DNA of 64,000 bases from Balamuthia mandrillaris. Its lineage: Eukaryota; Discosea; Longamoebia; Balamuthiidae. Both the position numbers and the translations under genes were made by a program. The notes beneath the pieces are model-generated. The model had not been told where the DNA came from, did not search any database, and saw only the letters and a list, made by a program, of their open reading frames with translations. Where the stretch lies: positions 1 to 64,000 of the forward strand of contig JAVKOQ010000291.1 of assembly GCA_031835245.1 (NCBI GenBank). The letters are read 5' to 3'. The stretch's first letter is position 1. The number at the start of each line of letters is the position of its first letter. Of the stretch, positions 22,038 through 33,777 are shown one piece after another.

Positions 22038-23426
22038 TTATGTACATTCTCCTTCTCTTTGTTCCAGATGGCCTCGTTGTGGTTCTTCTGCACATGCACA
22101 CGAAACGCCAGAACAGCATGACCTGACGGCAGTGGCGGTTGAGGGTTGCAGTAACATCGGCAAATAGGCAGCAGCGGCGTCTGCTTGAATGTCCCTGTGC
22201 ATGTGGTCACCGTTCTGCCAAAACGCCCTGTCGTTTTGGTATTGCCTCTGTCAGTGGTAACATTTAAAAGAAGAAGTTTATGAAGAATACGAAGATGAAC
22301 AAGAACTAGAGTAAGAGCAACAACAAGAAGAGACATGTGACAACAAACAAACCGGCCGATAGCATAGTCAAGAATGTGTGTGCCAAGCAACAAAAGTGCA
22401 TCTTCTTCCTCTAGTCCCTCTGCATAAATTATGCGATGTCCAACGGCTGTAGCTGTAGTAGTGGAAGAAGAAGCACTGTACAACAAACGAGAGAAATACT
22501 GAACCAAGACCTCGCCCTTGCGTGGCATATGACCGGACAAAACCAGCACGTATAAGTCATCCCAACAATTTTGTTCAACGAGTCGTTCCTTCCACCGAAG
22601 GACGGTGCTATGCACGCTGTCCAGCAATGCGATGGTGGCGCTGGCTATGTGCTCGTCCAATAAGCTCTGAAGGGAGGACGTGTATAGATACAACTGAGTA
22701 GCAGAGGTGCTGTTCTCTTGAAGGGTTTGTTGCACGAACTGAAGACTGGAGTCCAGTATATTGGCTGAGTTCTTGAGCTGCTCTGGCCGTGCGAAGGGAT
22801 AGGTGGCAAGGGAGGCTTTGGTCTTTTCTAACAAGGCTAGTTGCTGGTTCAGCTCTGAGCGAGTGTTTTCGGAGAGAGAGTGAGGGGCCGTGTCGTTGTG
22901 TGAGTCGCCCAGATGGGGCGAGTACAGTGTGGTGTAGCTACCACAGAAGCAAAGCAAAAATAAACACGGTGGCAGTTGCATGGTTAGTAGCTAGTTGATC
23001 AATGTAGAGAGACAAGTTACAGAAAGGTAAAGGATAACTCAAGGAGAGGGAGAGGAGGGAGAGAGAGAAAGAGACTAGTACGAACATGGCTAAAGGGATG
23101 TGAGCAATCGACTTCAGAAGGGTATAAACAGGAGGCATCACTTCCACTACATCCGTGTAAGAGCCCAACCGGAGCTTTAGGGTGGGCATCTGAGCTATAA
23201 TGACTGGAGTGGTAGCGAGGGCGTGCTTCAAGGCCTTGACCCGAGCCTCGTGATAAAAGTTATGCATCTTTTCGGCATATGTCTCCAGCGGATCCTCCGT
23301 CTTGCTTCGTTCCTCTGGTGGCAGCAGGGAAGAGGAAGAGGAGGAAGAAGTAGAAGGAAAGGCGTGGAACCAAAGAGGACGACCGCCAACGTGCTTCAAG
23401 GGACAGCCACCGCTACTCTTTTCCAT
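22038..23426 (-). CDS. Unrecognised protein of bacterial-like appearance, three exons
   Basis: Exon 1 starts at 23426 and ends near 23086 after HIPLAMF. Exon 2 begins after an acceptor near 22990 and runs to about 22349 (ending DYAIG). Exon 3 begins after an acceptor near 22240 and ends at the stop at 22038. This join keeps one frame: PTLKLRLGSY, VMPPVYTLLKSIAHIPLAMF, SGHMPRKGEVLVQYFSRLLY, HRIIYAEGLEEEDALLLLGT, then RAFWQNGDHMHRDIQADAAA. A hydrophobic stretch follows the first junction. Product length is about 380 residues. The tail pattern resembles bacterial hypothetical proteins I recall but cannot name. The longer alternative frame of exon 3, ending at 22001, lacks this pattern. Function is unknown. 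It faces away from the FAD monooxygenase gene. Confidence 0.55.
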
Positions 23427-23835
23427 TGCTGGGATTTTGTGTTTGTGTTTTTTGTCGACATCCTTGCTCTCTCGCGTCCATCTGTGCTACAACATGCGCA
23501 GAAATTTTCTCTGTCCACAAATAATAATAATAATAATAATAAAAGGGTAGCGCAGCAAGGAAAGCTGGTGGTGGCTGCCTGCCAATTGATGGGATTACAG
23601 GTAGCGGCTTCGACAAAGGGAGGTGGCCCATGGGGAGGCACAGTTGCATTGGGCCTTCTTCTCCTGTTGTTGCTGTGGATCCCCATCGCTACCTTTTGTA
23701 ATTCTGCTCAAGCCGTAACGACCGTGTCTTACCATGAGGCCGGTTCTATCGCTCGAAACATTCAGCACCGGAGTGGTTGCATGGTACTTTCGCTTCATGG
23801 TTTTCTTGTTATTCAATGAGTAGCAAGTTCTTATA

Positions 23836-26274
23836 ATGGCTTTCAACAAGGAAGTAGCTGTGAATGGTTACGCACCTCTGCAGGACTTTGTGCGCTTTGG
23901 CCTCTCCGTTGCAGGCTTTCATCCAACCTCTCAGGAAGCTGCCGCATTCATGCCTCCTTTGAGGCAGCTCTTCCTCAGTCTAGCTCCTGATGGACCCTCC
24001 AACGCGAAGGAGGGAGAGGAAGATGACTCTGCTGCCTCCCTCTTCACCTTCATTCGGACTCAAAACGAGAGCAGTGGTGGGAGTTTTGTCTTCTCCGGGA
24101 CACAGATTCCAGCTTGTCATTCACTCTGTAGCCAAGAAGCAGCGCCGACCACAAATGCTGACTTTTGCGACTTGCTTAGCAAATGGCATCATCTGCAACG
24201 GTTCTTGAAGCAACTGCACAAAGCCTTAGATATTCCTCACAAACAATCCGTTCAAACAGAAGAAAGCAATAACAACAAAGCACGAGAGGGAGTGGGTGTA
24301 GTAGTTGTGGGAGGGGGACCAGTTGGGCTGCTCTCTGCTATAGAGGCGTACAAGGGAGGGGCTGCCAGCGTTCACCTGGTCGAGAAACGAGGAGACTACA
24401 GCCGTGACACGTGGTTTGACCTCTATGACCATCCTTTCAGCCCTGCTTTTGCTTGGTTACAAGAGCTTGCCTACCATCTCCTTCAACCAGACATGCAATA
24501 CGTACTCAACGGCCGGGACACCGACTATCGTGATGACGAGGGCAGACAGCAACCGCAGAGCAATGAAGGAGAAAACGAGCGGCCACCAAAGCAAGTGGCA
24601 GTGGTCACCATCAGAGCTCAGGTGCTAGAACGATTCCTAGCTAAGGTTGCCTCAATTCTTGGCATAAACCTTCACTACGATAGAGAGTTTGTGGCATACT
24701 GCCCTCCTCAACAATGGCAGAAGACAAGTGAGCTCACGACCAGTGGCCGTTACCGTGCCCTGTTGCACCATACAAAGGAGGCGTTGAGCCCAAAAATTTT
24801 CAGCATGGAGCTCCCCTACTCTGCTTCTTTTTGGTGCCACAATGGCACTTCGCCCACAACAACTGCGCTTCAGCACGAGATCCAAAACGCCCATATACTA
24901 ACTTGCAACAAGAACGGTGGTAATGATGATGGTGATGAAAATACACAAAAGCAATCTGCTTTGTTCGAGTGGTTGCCATTCGACGTGTTAGTTGCCGCTG
25001 ATGGGGCTTCCAGCCAAGTAAGACGCTTTGCTGACATTCCTTTCACTACGCAAGAAACGTTCAAAGTTACTCCCTACCACAAAATAACAGTGCCAGATCT
25101 CCACCAGACCACCCTCCTCGTCAACTTTAAATCTGCTTACAAAAGCAACATCGGTTATGATGATGGCGACCGTAACATGAAAGCGAGTGGATGCTTAGTA
25201 GTGAAAGATTTACCTGTGGATCATGCTGGTCTTATCATTGATGGCGTTTCTGGTGTTGTACGTTTTTCTTTGTTGTCTGTCTTCCTCTAACCATTTTTTT
25301 TTTTTTTTTTTTGGCTAAGAGCTGTTTTCTCTTTTCTTTGCTAAAAAAATATCTTCACTTAGTACAAACGGTTCTACCATGGCCACTGCCACATGCAAGT
25401 TCTATTTACGGATGACTATAGCAACCGACTGCGGCTAATGAGAAGCAATAATGGCAGCTATCAAGCGAGTGCATTGAAGGAAGACCACTCCTTCCGGTTT
25501 TGGAGGAGCGGATCCTCATCAGCGTTGCCAACAACCGCAATAAATGCTACCAAAGAGAACATTCCATGGGACAAACTATTGGAAGTAAGCAACGAGTTGT
25601 TAGAAATGCCCTATGCCTCCCTATCAGAACTTCAAAAGACTATTTCCCTCAAACAGAAAGTAGGAAGAACGTCATCTACCATTACACAACGGGAACAAGA
25701 AGGAGAACAAGAGAAAGAGGAGGAAGCGAATCAAGAATACGATGTGGGCCTTTTTGACATTCGCATCAAGAAGGCCACTCAGTACACAAAACTAGAGGTA
25801 TTCTCTTCTTCCTTCAACAAAGATGAGGCTGGTGGAAAAGACTCTGCCGCTGTCATCTTCCTGAGCGGAGACGCCTCCGTAACAGCCCATTACAGGTTGG
25901 GCATCGGCATCAACAATGCATTTGAGGCCTTATCAGAGCTGTCCTCCTTGATTCATCACCTCTCCCTACCGCATCATCTTCCTCAAAACGCTAAAGAGAG
26001 AGCAAAAAGCTGGGCCTATGCCGTGGCAGAGAGAGAACGGCGGGCCAGCCAACGCATCGACAGGATGGTCCAGTTGCAGCTCTCCACCATGTTCTTCGAG
26101 TCCTACTGTGATTTTGGGGTTTGGTTCGATGCGGAGGCTCCTTCCATCTATGCAAGCCAGGTGGTGTTGGCCAAGCATCGCCCCTCTCGCGACTACTTGC
26201 CACCGCATGGCTTGAACGCGGTTGAGGTCTTGCAGCTGTGCCAAGCGCTCCGCACTGTACATGTTGTTCATTAG
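23836..26274 (+). CDS. MICAL-like FAD-dependent monooxygenase
   Basis: Two exons (23836-25257 and 25363-26274) encode about 780 residues. After roughly 150 residues comes a dinucleotide-binding motif VVVVGGGPVGLLSAIEAYK, then VHLVEKRGDYSRDTWF. A second flavoprotein signature, VLVAADGASSQVRR, matches the DG motif of the p-hydroxybenzoate hydroxylase group. The arrangement resembles the oxidoreductase domain of MICAL proteins, which oxidise actin. CH and LIM domains were not seen, so the substrate is open. The N-terminal region and the last 250 residues match nothing I know. Asn/Gln/Asp-rich insertions interrupt the flavin domain. Many other families share the same signatures, so MICAL is only the nearest likeness. 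Confidence 0.75.
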
Positions 26275-26527
26275 CTCCCTTCCCTTTATTTATTTTTGTT
26301 AAAAAGTGCAACAGTGGCATTCACTAGTGCTCTCACAAATTAAAGGCCTGGTTTATCCAAGTGCCTGTGCCTTCACTGGTGTCCGTGGCGGTGGCCAGCA
26401 AGAGCCTCTCGCTCTCCTCTCTCTTCTCCTTGTTTTTTCCACGTCGACACGATACTAACACACACACACAAAAAAAAAAAAGAAAGGAAAGAAGAGCAAT
26501 CAAATTTACCCTCTCACAGACAAAGCA

Positions 26528-27225
26528 ATGCAGGGTTGCCTTCGGCGGAGCGGCTTGTCGCGTGCCTTTGGCACCTCGTGTTCCCTTTGTGGCGGCGGAC
26601 GTTCTTCTTTTTCTTCTTCGTTGTTGCTGAGCCGCTCACAGCCCACTACACGTTTTTACTCTGTCGCTTCCTCCCCATCCACCATCTCCGCCACCAACGA
26701 CCTCAGGGCAGCAGCAGCAACCCCTCCCAAGTACTTCCCCGATGAGGTGCCAGGCCTCTACACAGCTCGCCTTCGTTTCCCGCTGCAAAGGCTGCCCCTC
26801 TCCGACAAGGCCTCGGGCTACCAACCGCCCCTCGGCAACACGGGCCACCTGCCCTTCCGCGTGGTGAGGACCAAGAGCGGCATGCTCCCCGTTTACCGCG
26901 ACTATAAGAACGGTAGGACCAAGGTGGTCACCATCGTTCGCAAGTTCATCGGAGACACAAAGGTTCTTCTCTCTCTCTCTCTCTCTCTTTGCACATTTTT
27001 TTTTGAGGATAACTCATCAATGCTTGTTTGAACGGATTGCGTTATTTTGCTTCTTCTCTGTATTTGCAACACTTGCGTGGAGAATAGGCGTTGAAGCAAG
27101 AGATTTACAACGTGTTGGGCGGCTCTGCCAATGAGATTGAAATCAAGGAACGACAGGGCAGCCTTGAGATCAAGGGCGACTACGTTTGGCACCTCAACAT
27201 TTACCTCAAGAAACTGGGCTTCTGA
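26528..27225 (+). CDS. MRPL49: Mitochondrial large-subunit ribosomal protein mL49 (IMG2-like)
   Basis: Two exons (26528-26962 and 27088-27225) encode 191 residues. The first 50 residues are rich in Arg, Ser and Leu without acids, a likely mitochondrial targeting peptide. The core has LPFRVVRTKSGMLPVYRDYK, then NGRTKVVTIVRKFIGD, which is diagnostic of mL49. The C-terminal part is GDYVWHLNIYLKKLGF. The protein belongs to the mitochondrial ribosome large subunit. The intron begins with a CT run right after the donor. It converges on the methyltransferase gene. Confidence 0.9.
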
Positions 27226-27465
27226 TCCTGATACCTCCCCCATTCCTGCCTCGCTGCACGCCTACTGGCTTTTTTTTTTTTTTGAAAGCGCAACATGTTT
27301 ACACCGCCCCTCCTACTTCCTCTCTCTCTCTCTCTCTCTCTCTCTCATGCTCTCCCTCACGCTCTCTTTCTCCCTCCAGCTGGCATTCCGACCTACGTGT
27401 ACATCTCTCTTCTCTCCTCTTCTCTCTCTCTCTTCTCTCTCGTTCTGAATGTGCAGAAACATTGG

Positions 27466-28419
27466 CTAACTGCTACTGTGAGCAGTGTTATAAGCGGGAG
27501 AAGATGAAGTGGTTGTGGCGGTAGTGGCAGAGGAGGAGGTTTGCTGTTGTTGAGGCGGCAAGGAGGAGGCGTGATAGAGGTATAGGTCGGTATAGGCGGA
27601 GGGCCGGATGGCCCGCCACTCTTTGTTCAACGGAAAGTGGATCGACACAATGCGGCCTCCTGAGCACCCCCACATTCACAACAAGCCACCAGTGAGAAAG
27701 CAGAGCAAACAAGAAGAAGAACGAAGAAAGAAAGGAGAGAGCAAGTCTTTTTTTTACCTTTCTGTAGTCTCTCTATGAGAAGTGGTTTGATGGCGTCAAG
27801 AGAGTCGGGCAAAAGGTAAAATATGAAGACGGTGCCGTCCGAGATGTCGCTCTTTTGCAGGTCCTCCTGTCGTATCTCCACCAGGTGGCCCACCCCATTC
27901 AGCTCCACGGCGTGCCGCGCCAGCTCCGCCACTTGGCTCTCTATCTCCACGCCGACGGCGCGGCAGCCGTACTTGAGGGCAGCCGCTATGCACAACCGGC
28001 CGTCCCCACAGCCGAGGTCGTACACCACATCGTCTCGCGTCACCTGCGCCAACTTGAGCACTTTCAGCAGCACTTCTTTTGGTGTGCTAACAACAGCGAA
28101 AATAAATCAGAAAGAGAGCCCTCTGGTGGTAGGAGAAGCTTTTTTGAACGCGATGAAACCTGATGAATGGACCCAATGAGTCACCTTCTAACCAGGTTGG
28201 CAACGGAGAGGTTTCCTCGGCAAGTTCCTCCTCTTGGTCCTTCAACCCAAGGATAGGGAGGTCCTCCTCCTCCTCTTCCTCTTCTTCTGGGTGGGGCAGG
28301 CCTACCTCCTCCCCCTCCTCTTGCTCTGCCGCTTCCTCTGCTCTGCCATTTGGCTTTTCTTTTTCTTTTTTTTTGTTGGCATCATGTCGTCATGATTTGC
28401 TAACTGCCCGAGGAGCCAT
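27466..28419 (-). CDS. Class I SAM-dependent methyltransferase, small acidic N-terminus
   Basis: The core is exon 28085 to about 27768 plus exon 27663-27466, preceded by an exon ending near 28161. Joined, they give VVYDLGCGDGRLCIAAALKY (SAM-binding motif I), VGVEIESQ (acidic residue binding the ribose), IRQEDLQKSDISDGTVFIFY and RIVSIHFPL. This resembles widespread bacterial and organellar methyltransferases that act on proteins or small molecules. The N-terminal exon is Glu-rich (about 60 residues), and its start is unsure: an ATG at 28419 needs a short A-rich intron to reach the frame. The C-terminal 30 residues are Ser/Thr/Gln-rich. The substrate cannot be told. Confidence 0.75.
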
Positions 28420-28581
28420 TTGCTGCCCAAAAGAAAAGAAAGCAAGGAAGAGGAGAAGAGGGAGAGGGCAGCGGTGGTGGAGTCTTCTCTTGGTGCTCGC
28501 TTGTTTTTTCCCCCCTTTGTTCTTTCTGGTGGTTTTTTCTTTAGTAGTACTACGGCAAACAAAAATAGAGGCACTACCACG

Positions 28582-29575
28582 ATGTCTTTCCTCACGCGAA
28601 AACGCTCTTCTTCTAAAATAATGGTGCGTCGTCGTTTTTTTTCTTCGGGATGAACAGAAAAAACCTGTTAGTTTTTTTGCTTTCGAACTGATGTTTTTTG
28701 TTTGTGTTGTTTTTTTTTTGCCTTGCTAAATGACCTTTTCAGCAAAGCCCTTCTGACCAAAGGGTGCTGCGGTCAGGCTACTTGCTCAAACGAGGCAAAG
28801 TGAACAGGGCATACCGGGTGCGGTGGTTCGTCCTACAAGACGGGCGCCTTAGTTATTACAAAACACCTTCTCAAACCAAAGCACTTGACTACATACCTTT
28901 GCAACAAGCCGTCATTCGGGTACTTGTTTCTGTTTCTTTTTCGTTACTTTTTGTTTGTCTCACATCCGATGGCTTGTGTTTGCTCCAAAGGAAAAACTAA
29001 ATATTCTTAACCCTCCATAATAGATAGTAACGGAGGATTCTATTCTGAGCGGAATGAACGGAGGAACAACAGGAGGAGGGACAGGGGGTGCCTTTACTGC
29101 TGGAAGCAACAACGGTTCGAACAATAACAGTGTTGGTGGCAGCGGAAACAGTGGGAGCGGTGGTAGTGGCGGCGGTGGTGCGGGCAGCAAAGAGGAGTTT
29201 CACCAGTTTGAGATAGTGATCAGCAATCGGGTGTACCAACTGGCGGCTAGATCGCTGACGGACATGGTGGATTGGGTTGGCTTGCTCAACCAACACACCC
29301 ACATCACGCAGGAGAATCTGCTGATAGAGGATGCGGAGGAGATGATTTGTAAAGCTACCTACTTTCAAGCAAAGCTTGTCGACGAGAAGGAAAAGGAGGA
29401 GTTCAGGAAGAGCCGGAAGTTTGGTCCAGGCTCCATTCCAGCCCTTGCTGCCGGAGGGGGCTTTGTTGGCATGGATGCTGCCACTGGCGGCTTGGAATGG
29501 ATGCTTAGGGCCGGTGGTGCTGGCGGTGCTTTGGTCTACGATGCAAACAAGGATAAGGAAGGCATTCCTTCTTAG
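28582..29575 (+). CDS. Pleckstrin-homology domain protein with a Gly-rich insert
   Basis: Three exons (28582-28623, 28743-28919, 29024-29575) encode about 255 residues. The PH fold begins RSGYLLKRGKVNRAYRVRWF, then VLQDGRLSYYKT. About 45 residues of Gly/Ser/Asn follow, and the domain resumes with FEIVISNRVYQLAARSLTDM and VDWVGLLNQ, its C-terminal helix. The K-x-R pattern of the first two strands is that of phosphoinositide binders. The last 80 residues are charged then Gly/Ala-rich. The gene starts 163 bases from the methyltransferase start and probably shares a promoter region with it. Confidence 0.8.
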
Positions 29576-29955
29576 TTCGCGTTTGTTTTTGTTTTTCAGT
29601 CTTTCTTCTTCCCCACGTTACTTTGTTATAAATTGTGAAAATAGTTCTTGTGGTTAAAGTTTGTACAAGACAAAAAAGAAAAAGAAGCAGAAAAGAAAGA
29701 GCACCTTGAATGTTTTTTTGCGATTCCATCCAGCGAGATTTTAGACCTACTCCCACCAGACTACCCAGCACGCATTGAAGGGTTAAGAAAGGTGCTTGCC
29801 CACCTGATTATGCTACTCACTCCTCATCTTAGTTGTTGCTATCACCTTGAAGAGGTTGTAAGCCACGGAGTGAAGATAAACGACTGAGTATAAAACATGC
29901 TTTTACAAAGACAGAGAGAACAAAAAACAATGGCCAACTTGTTGGCGGAAGGAAC
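29576..29955. other. Convergent gap with one unassigned open frame
   Basis: A 79-residue frame on the plus strand (29648-29887) encodes EILDLLPPDYPARIEGLRKV, which looks less random than its neighbours. It has no ATG and no splice partner in the PH-domain gene upstream. It may be an unannotated alternative 3' exon or chance. Confidence 0.3.
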
Positions 29956-32900
29956 TTATTGCTTGGGCAAGCGATCCAGCTTGATTTTATCACCATCTTC
30001 GCCATCTCCGTCGCTGCCACTCTGTATTTCAGCTTCTTCCTGTTCACCTCCTTCCTTTCCTTGTGGTGCACCAGCAGAAGGTAACGCAGAGGCAACAAAA
30101 TCATCGCCGTCGTTAATGGCAATGTTACTTCCAGAAGCAGCCTGGTACCCTCCTGCTGCTCCAGCTGCGCCACTTCCACTCCCTCCCGCGCTGCTCCAAT
30201 GCCCATCCGAAGGAAAACCGACGCCAGCGGCATGCACCTCTTTTTGCAGTTGTTCATCGTCGCTGTCGATGCGAGCGTAATCCTGCCGACTAGAGCTCAG
30301 ACGAAAACGTGAGGCCCAAGAGCTCACCACGCTCTTGCCTTTGCTGTTTCTCCGCCGTAGGACACCATCTCCTTCGTCCTGCTCTTCTGATGGCAGAGTA
30401 GGCGAGTCCTCTTCTTCTTGTTGCAGGAATAGGTCCTCGTCCACTGCCTCGTCGCCCACAAAGTAAATGTTCCGAAGTGGTTGTAGAGTTGGTTGCATGT
30501 AGGCATTTGTTGGTAAGTAGATCAAACGTTTCTTGGCGTTGAAAAAGCGCATCTTTTGCTCTGATTCTTCCAAAATGCCCTTCACACGACTCACTACAAC
30601 CTTCTCCGTCCAGTCCTTCAATCTGGCTTGGATGGCGCTATCTTCTTCTTCTGCCGCTTCGACGGAGGTACTGTTACCTTCCTCTTCCTCATTGAGAGCT
30701 CCATAGCGAGCCAGGTCAGCAAAGCGGTAGTGGATGAAGATCTGAAATTAAAAGGTATGTATCAATGCAGTACAATACAACGAGAACAAAGGAAACATAC
30801 CCAAAAGATAGCGGTCAATACGGGGAGAACGATGAGAGGACCGGTTCCGATGAACTGGCTGAGGGACAGCACCGCCAACATTGTGATTTGGAATAGCAGT
30901 ACCGCAAAAAGTATGTAGTTACAAAGGGTAGGCCACATGGTGCCACCACCCTCGTACTTGGGGAAGTGGACGAACATTATGTTGTACTTGCCTATGAGAT
31001 ATGCAAACGAGAAATAAATAAGGCCAAAGATCGCGATCAATGGTGCCATCACGCTATACAGCAACACTATTGTGAAGATAAGCATGTCATGAGATACTCG
31101 TTCTCCGTAATTGAAGTTAAGAGGTTTTCTTGCTTGTTTCCTCTGCAGTGACACATTCATAAAAATTAATTGACGTTAAACAATAAAAAAAAGAAAAAGA
31201 TCAAAAGAAAAAACCTGTCGTGGTGTTCTGGAAACGAAAAACAGAAGAAAGTACTGGCCAAAGAGCGAACCCAATCGGAATAGTTGCAACGGCATTCGGC
31301 CTAGTCCTGTCACGACCAGGTAATTGAGGAACAACAGAGATTGTTGAGGCAACGAGTTTTGCAATAGGGACAATATGGCTTGTGGGTGATTGGTTAGGTC
31401 CTCCAGAACTTGAAAAGTGGCTCCTGTTGTTGGTAATAGCAAAGTTGAGAGTATAGAAATGTCAAGTTGGATACCCCATTGTATATTTAAAGAGGATTGC
31501 ACAAACCAGAAAGGATCAGGATCAACACGTTGTTCACGAGGAAGAAACAAGTAATAAGCTGAACAACACGTGTCTCCACCTGCAGCAAGATAGAAAAAGT
31601 AGATACCAACATTAGAAAGCCTGTATGCGAAGCAATCAAAGGAAGACTAGGAAAAAACAAGACTACAGTACCAAGGCACGATCATAGATACCCTGACGCC
31701 GGACAAGGGCACGAATGATGGCCAACGCCAATTCGTTGAGGCCAAGCACGATGAGGGAGGGAAGCATACCCTCAATAAAGCCAATAATAGGTTTGGGCAG
31801 ACTCTCTTGAAGGTCATCCAGCCAGCTCAGAATGCTGAGCTCAGAGAGCTTGTTGATGTTGGCCAAACCAGCTGCAAAAAGAGTTAAGAAGCCCCACAGT
31901 GGTATCACGAAGAGGAGAAGCACCGTTATGAGGATGGACCGGATCCAAAACTCGGTCGAGGAGATGTGCAGTTGCTTCCAATAAACGTTGAAGGGGTTAA
32001 AAGGAAGGACGTGATTTGCGGAAGAGAGCTTCACTTTCTTTCCTCCTTCTACGTTAAAGGCGATAGACTGAATCTTGGAGGGGAACATCGAATCAAACGT
32101 GACCATTGCCACTTTGGTTTTGCCCAGCTTGGTCTCAGGGGAACTCTGAATGTCCAATATGCGACTCTCCACATCCTTGAGTTGTTGCTCGTAGTAGTTG
32201 ATGGCGTCCACTTTTCTTCCAAAACAACCCAACCAACCCGTCTTTGTGGTGGGCCTAAGGCTTGGATCCTCCTCTATCTCTTCCAACTCTCTGGCTCTCG
32301 CTACATCGAAATGGGATTGTTGTAACTTCTGCAACTTCGTTTTCTGCTTCTTCTTTCTTTGGAGGTAGGTCATCTTTGCTTTCTCATAGTTGTCTCCTAG
32401 AATACGTCGCTTCTTGAATAGAGCCTGCAATATGTTGTCTTTGTACACGATGTGCACAGCAATGACCTTGAATGGAAAGTTTCTTTCCAGCCACGTCTTC
32501 AGTCGGTCGCTATCCCTCAGATGTGGTGGTAGGTCTGCCAACAACACAGTATAGTTTTGTATCTATTTTATCGTTCATCCTCCCCGTAAGTATAATTGCA
32601 AAAGAAGAAAGAAGAAAGAAAGAAAGAAGAAAGAGACACCAACCTCAGGCACATTAAGATAGACAAGACGGCGCTGAGTGTAGAGGTAATAGGTGAGGTA
32701 CACGAGAGCATAGATAAGAAAGCTATAAAGAAACGTGAAGATGACATGAGCAATCATGCGGCGGTCCGACGTCACAAGGTTACTCATCGTCAGAACGCTC
32801 ATCCCTTCCACATGATCTTTGTCAGAGCTAATCATAAGAAAAAGAAAAAAAAAAAAGGATCAGATGAGAAAAAAGAGAAAGGGTCACAAAACAAACAAGA

Positions 32901-33423
32901 AAGTAAGAAAAGGAATGCAAAGGTACCTTGGAAGGTTCTGGTTGGTGCCCGATGTGTTCACAAGGAGAAGCACAATGGAGCCAGTGGCCATGCCAATGCA
33001 CGCCATGATCGCCATTCGCAGGAAACCCAAGTACATGACAGCGTCAGGGCCATGTGTCTCCAACAGCTTTCGATCCGAATAACTTGTGAAAGAGAATAAA
33101 GAGTAAGACAAAATGAAACAAAGTGCGGAAGAGAGTGAAGAGTACCCAAGAGTGGGCATAATCCAAGCAAAGAAGCCATCTGGAAGTTTGAATTTGGTCT
33201 TGAAATTGCGGTTGATGAACTCAAACGGCGAAAAGTCGACCAGCTTCTCGTCTATGAGCTGATTTCGAGATTTGGGGCCGAAGTACTTGTAGAGACCGAA
33301 CCATTTTCTGGGCCGCAGGAAGGAAAACACCAGAAAGCAGACGACCGCTATGGAAGAGTTGATGGCGAGCGTTACCACGAAACTGGAAACCGAGGAGTGG
33401 GCGCTCGTCCCCACCACGTTCAT
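29956..33423 (-). CDS. OSCA/TMEM63 (CSC1-like) osmosensitive or mechanosensitive channel
   Basis: About eight exons run from the ATG at 33423 (MNVVGTSAHS) to the stop at 29956, giving roughly 940 residues. The N-terminal segment has a membrane helix (NSSIAVVCFLVFSFLRPRKW) and two more by residue 190. A cytosolic loop with NYTVLLADLPPHLRDSD and the RRM-like region follows. Then comes the channel core with many hydrophobic helices (FWIRSILITVLLLFVIPLWG, SLLFLNYLVVTGLGRMPLQL, LIAIFGLIYFSFAYLIGKYN). The sequence around FWIRSILIT and LIYFSFAYLIGKYN is characteristic of the family. Plant OSCA and animal TMEM63 proteins are stretch- and osmolarity-gated cation channels. The last 220 residues are acidic and Ser-rich, likely disordered. 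Confidence 0.88.
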
Positions 33424-33777
33424 GGTTGAGGCTGCTTGCAAGGGTTCGCCACCTGGCGCTCAAAACAGGGTACAACAACGGCTGCTCGAAGGGAGGGACA
33501 AAAGCTTGGGGTGGGCGCTGAGGGAATGGGGGGAAATGAGGCCTGGCCAGCCAAGGTTCAATGCCCAGCGAGTGGGAGGTTACAGCGGCTGCGGCTGCGG
33601 ATGGTGGTTTGGTGGTTTTTTTTGGATTTTTCTTTTGGGTATTATTGGGGTGGAGGATGATGATGCGCCGTTAGTGTTGGACAGAGGAGCAGCTCCCCTG
33701 CTTCTCCAATGCTGCGCGATTTGTGCTCTACCAAAAAGAGAGGACAGAGCAGGAGAGAGACGACGCACAGAGGGCAA
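33424..33777. promoter_or_regulatory. Divergent region between OSCA and AIG2-like genes
   Basis: This 354-bp gap lies between two genes transcribed outward and must carry both promoters. No clear motif was found, and the ORFs in it are low-complexity shadows. Confidence 0.4.

Noticed and set aside
22001-22240. Longer frame at the 3' end of the minus-strand unknown gene
   Set aside because: The alternative acceptor gives the sequence RAFWQNGDHMHRDIQADAAA, which fits the rest of the protein better, so the stop at 22038 is preferred.
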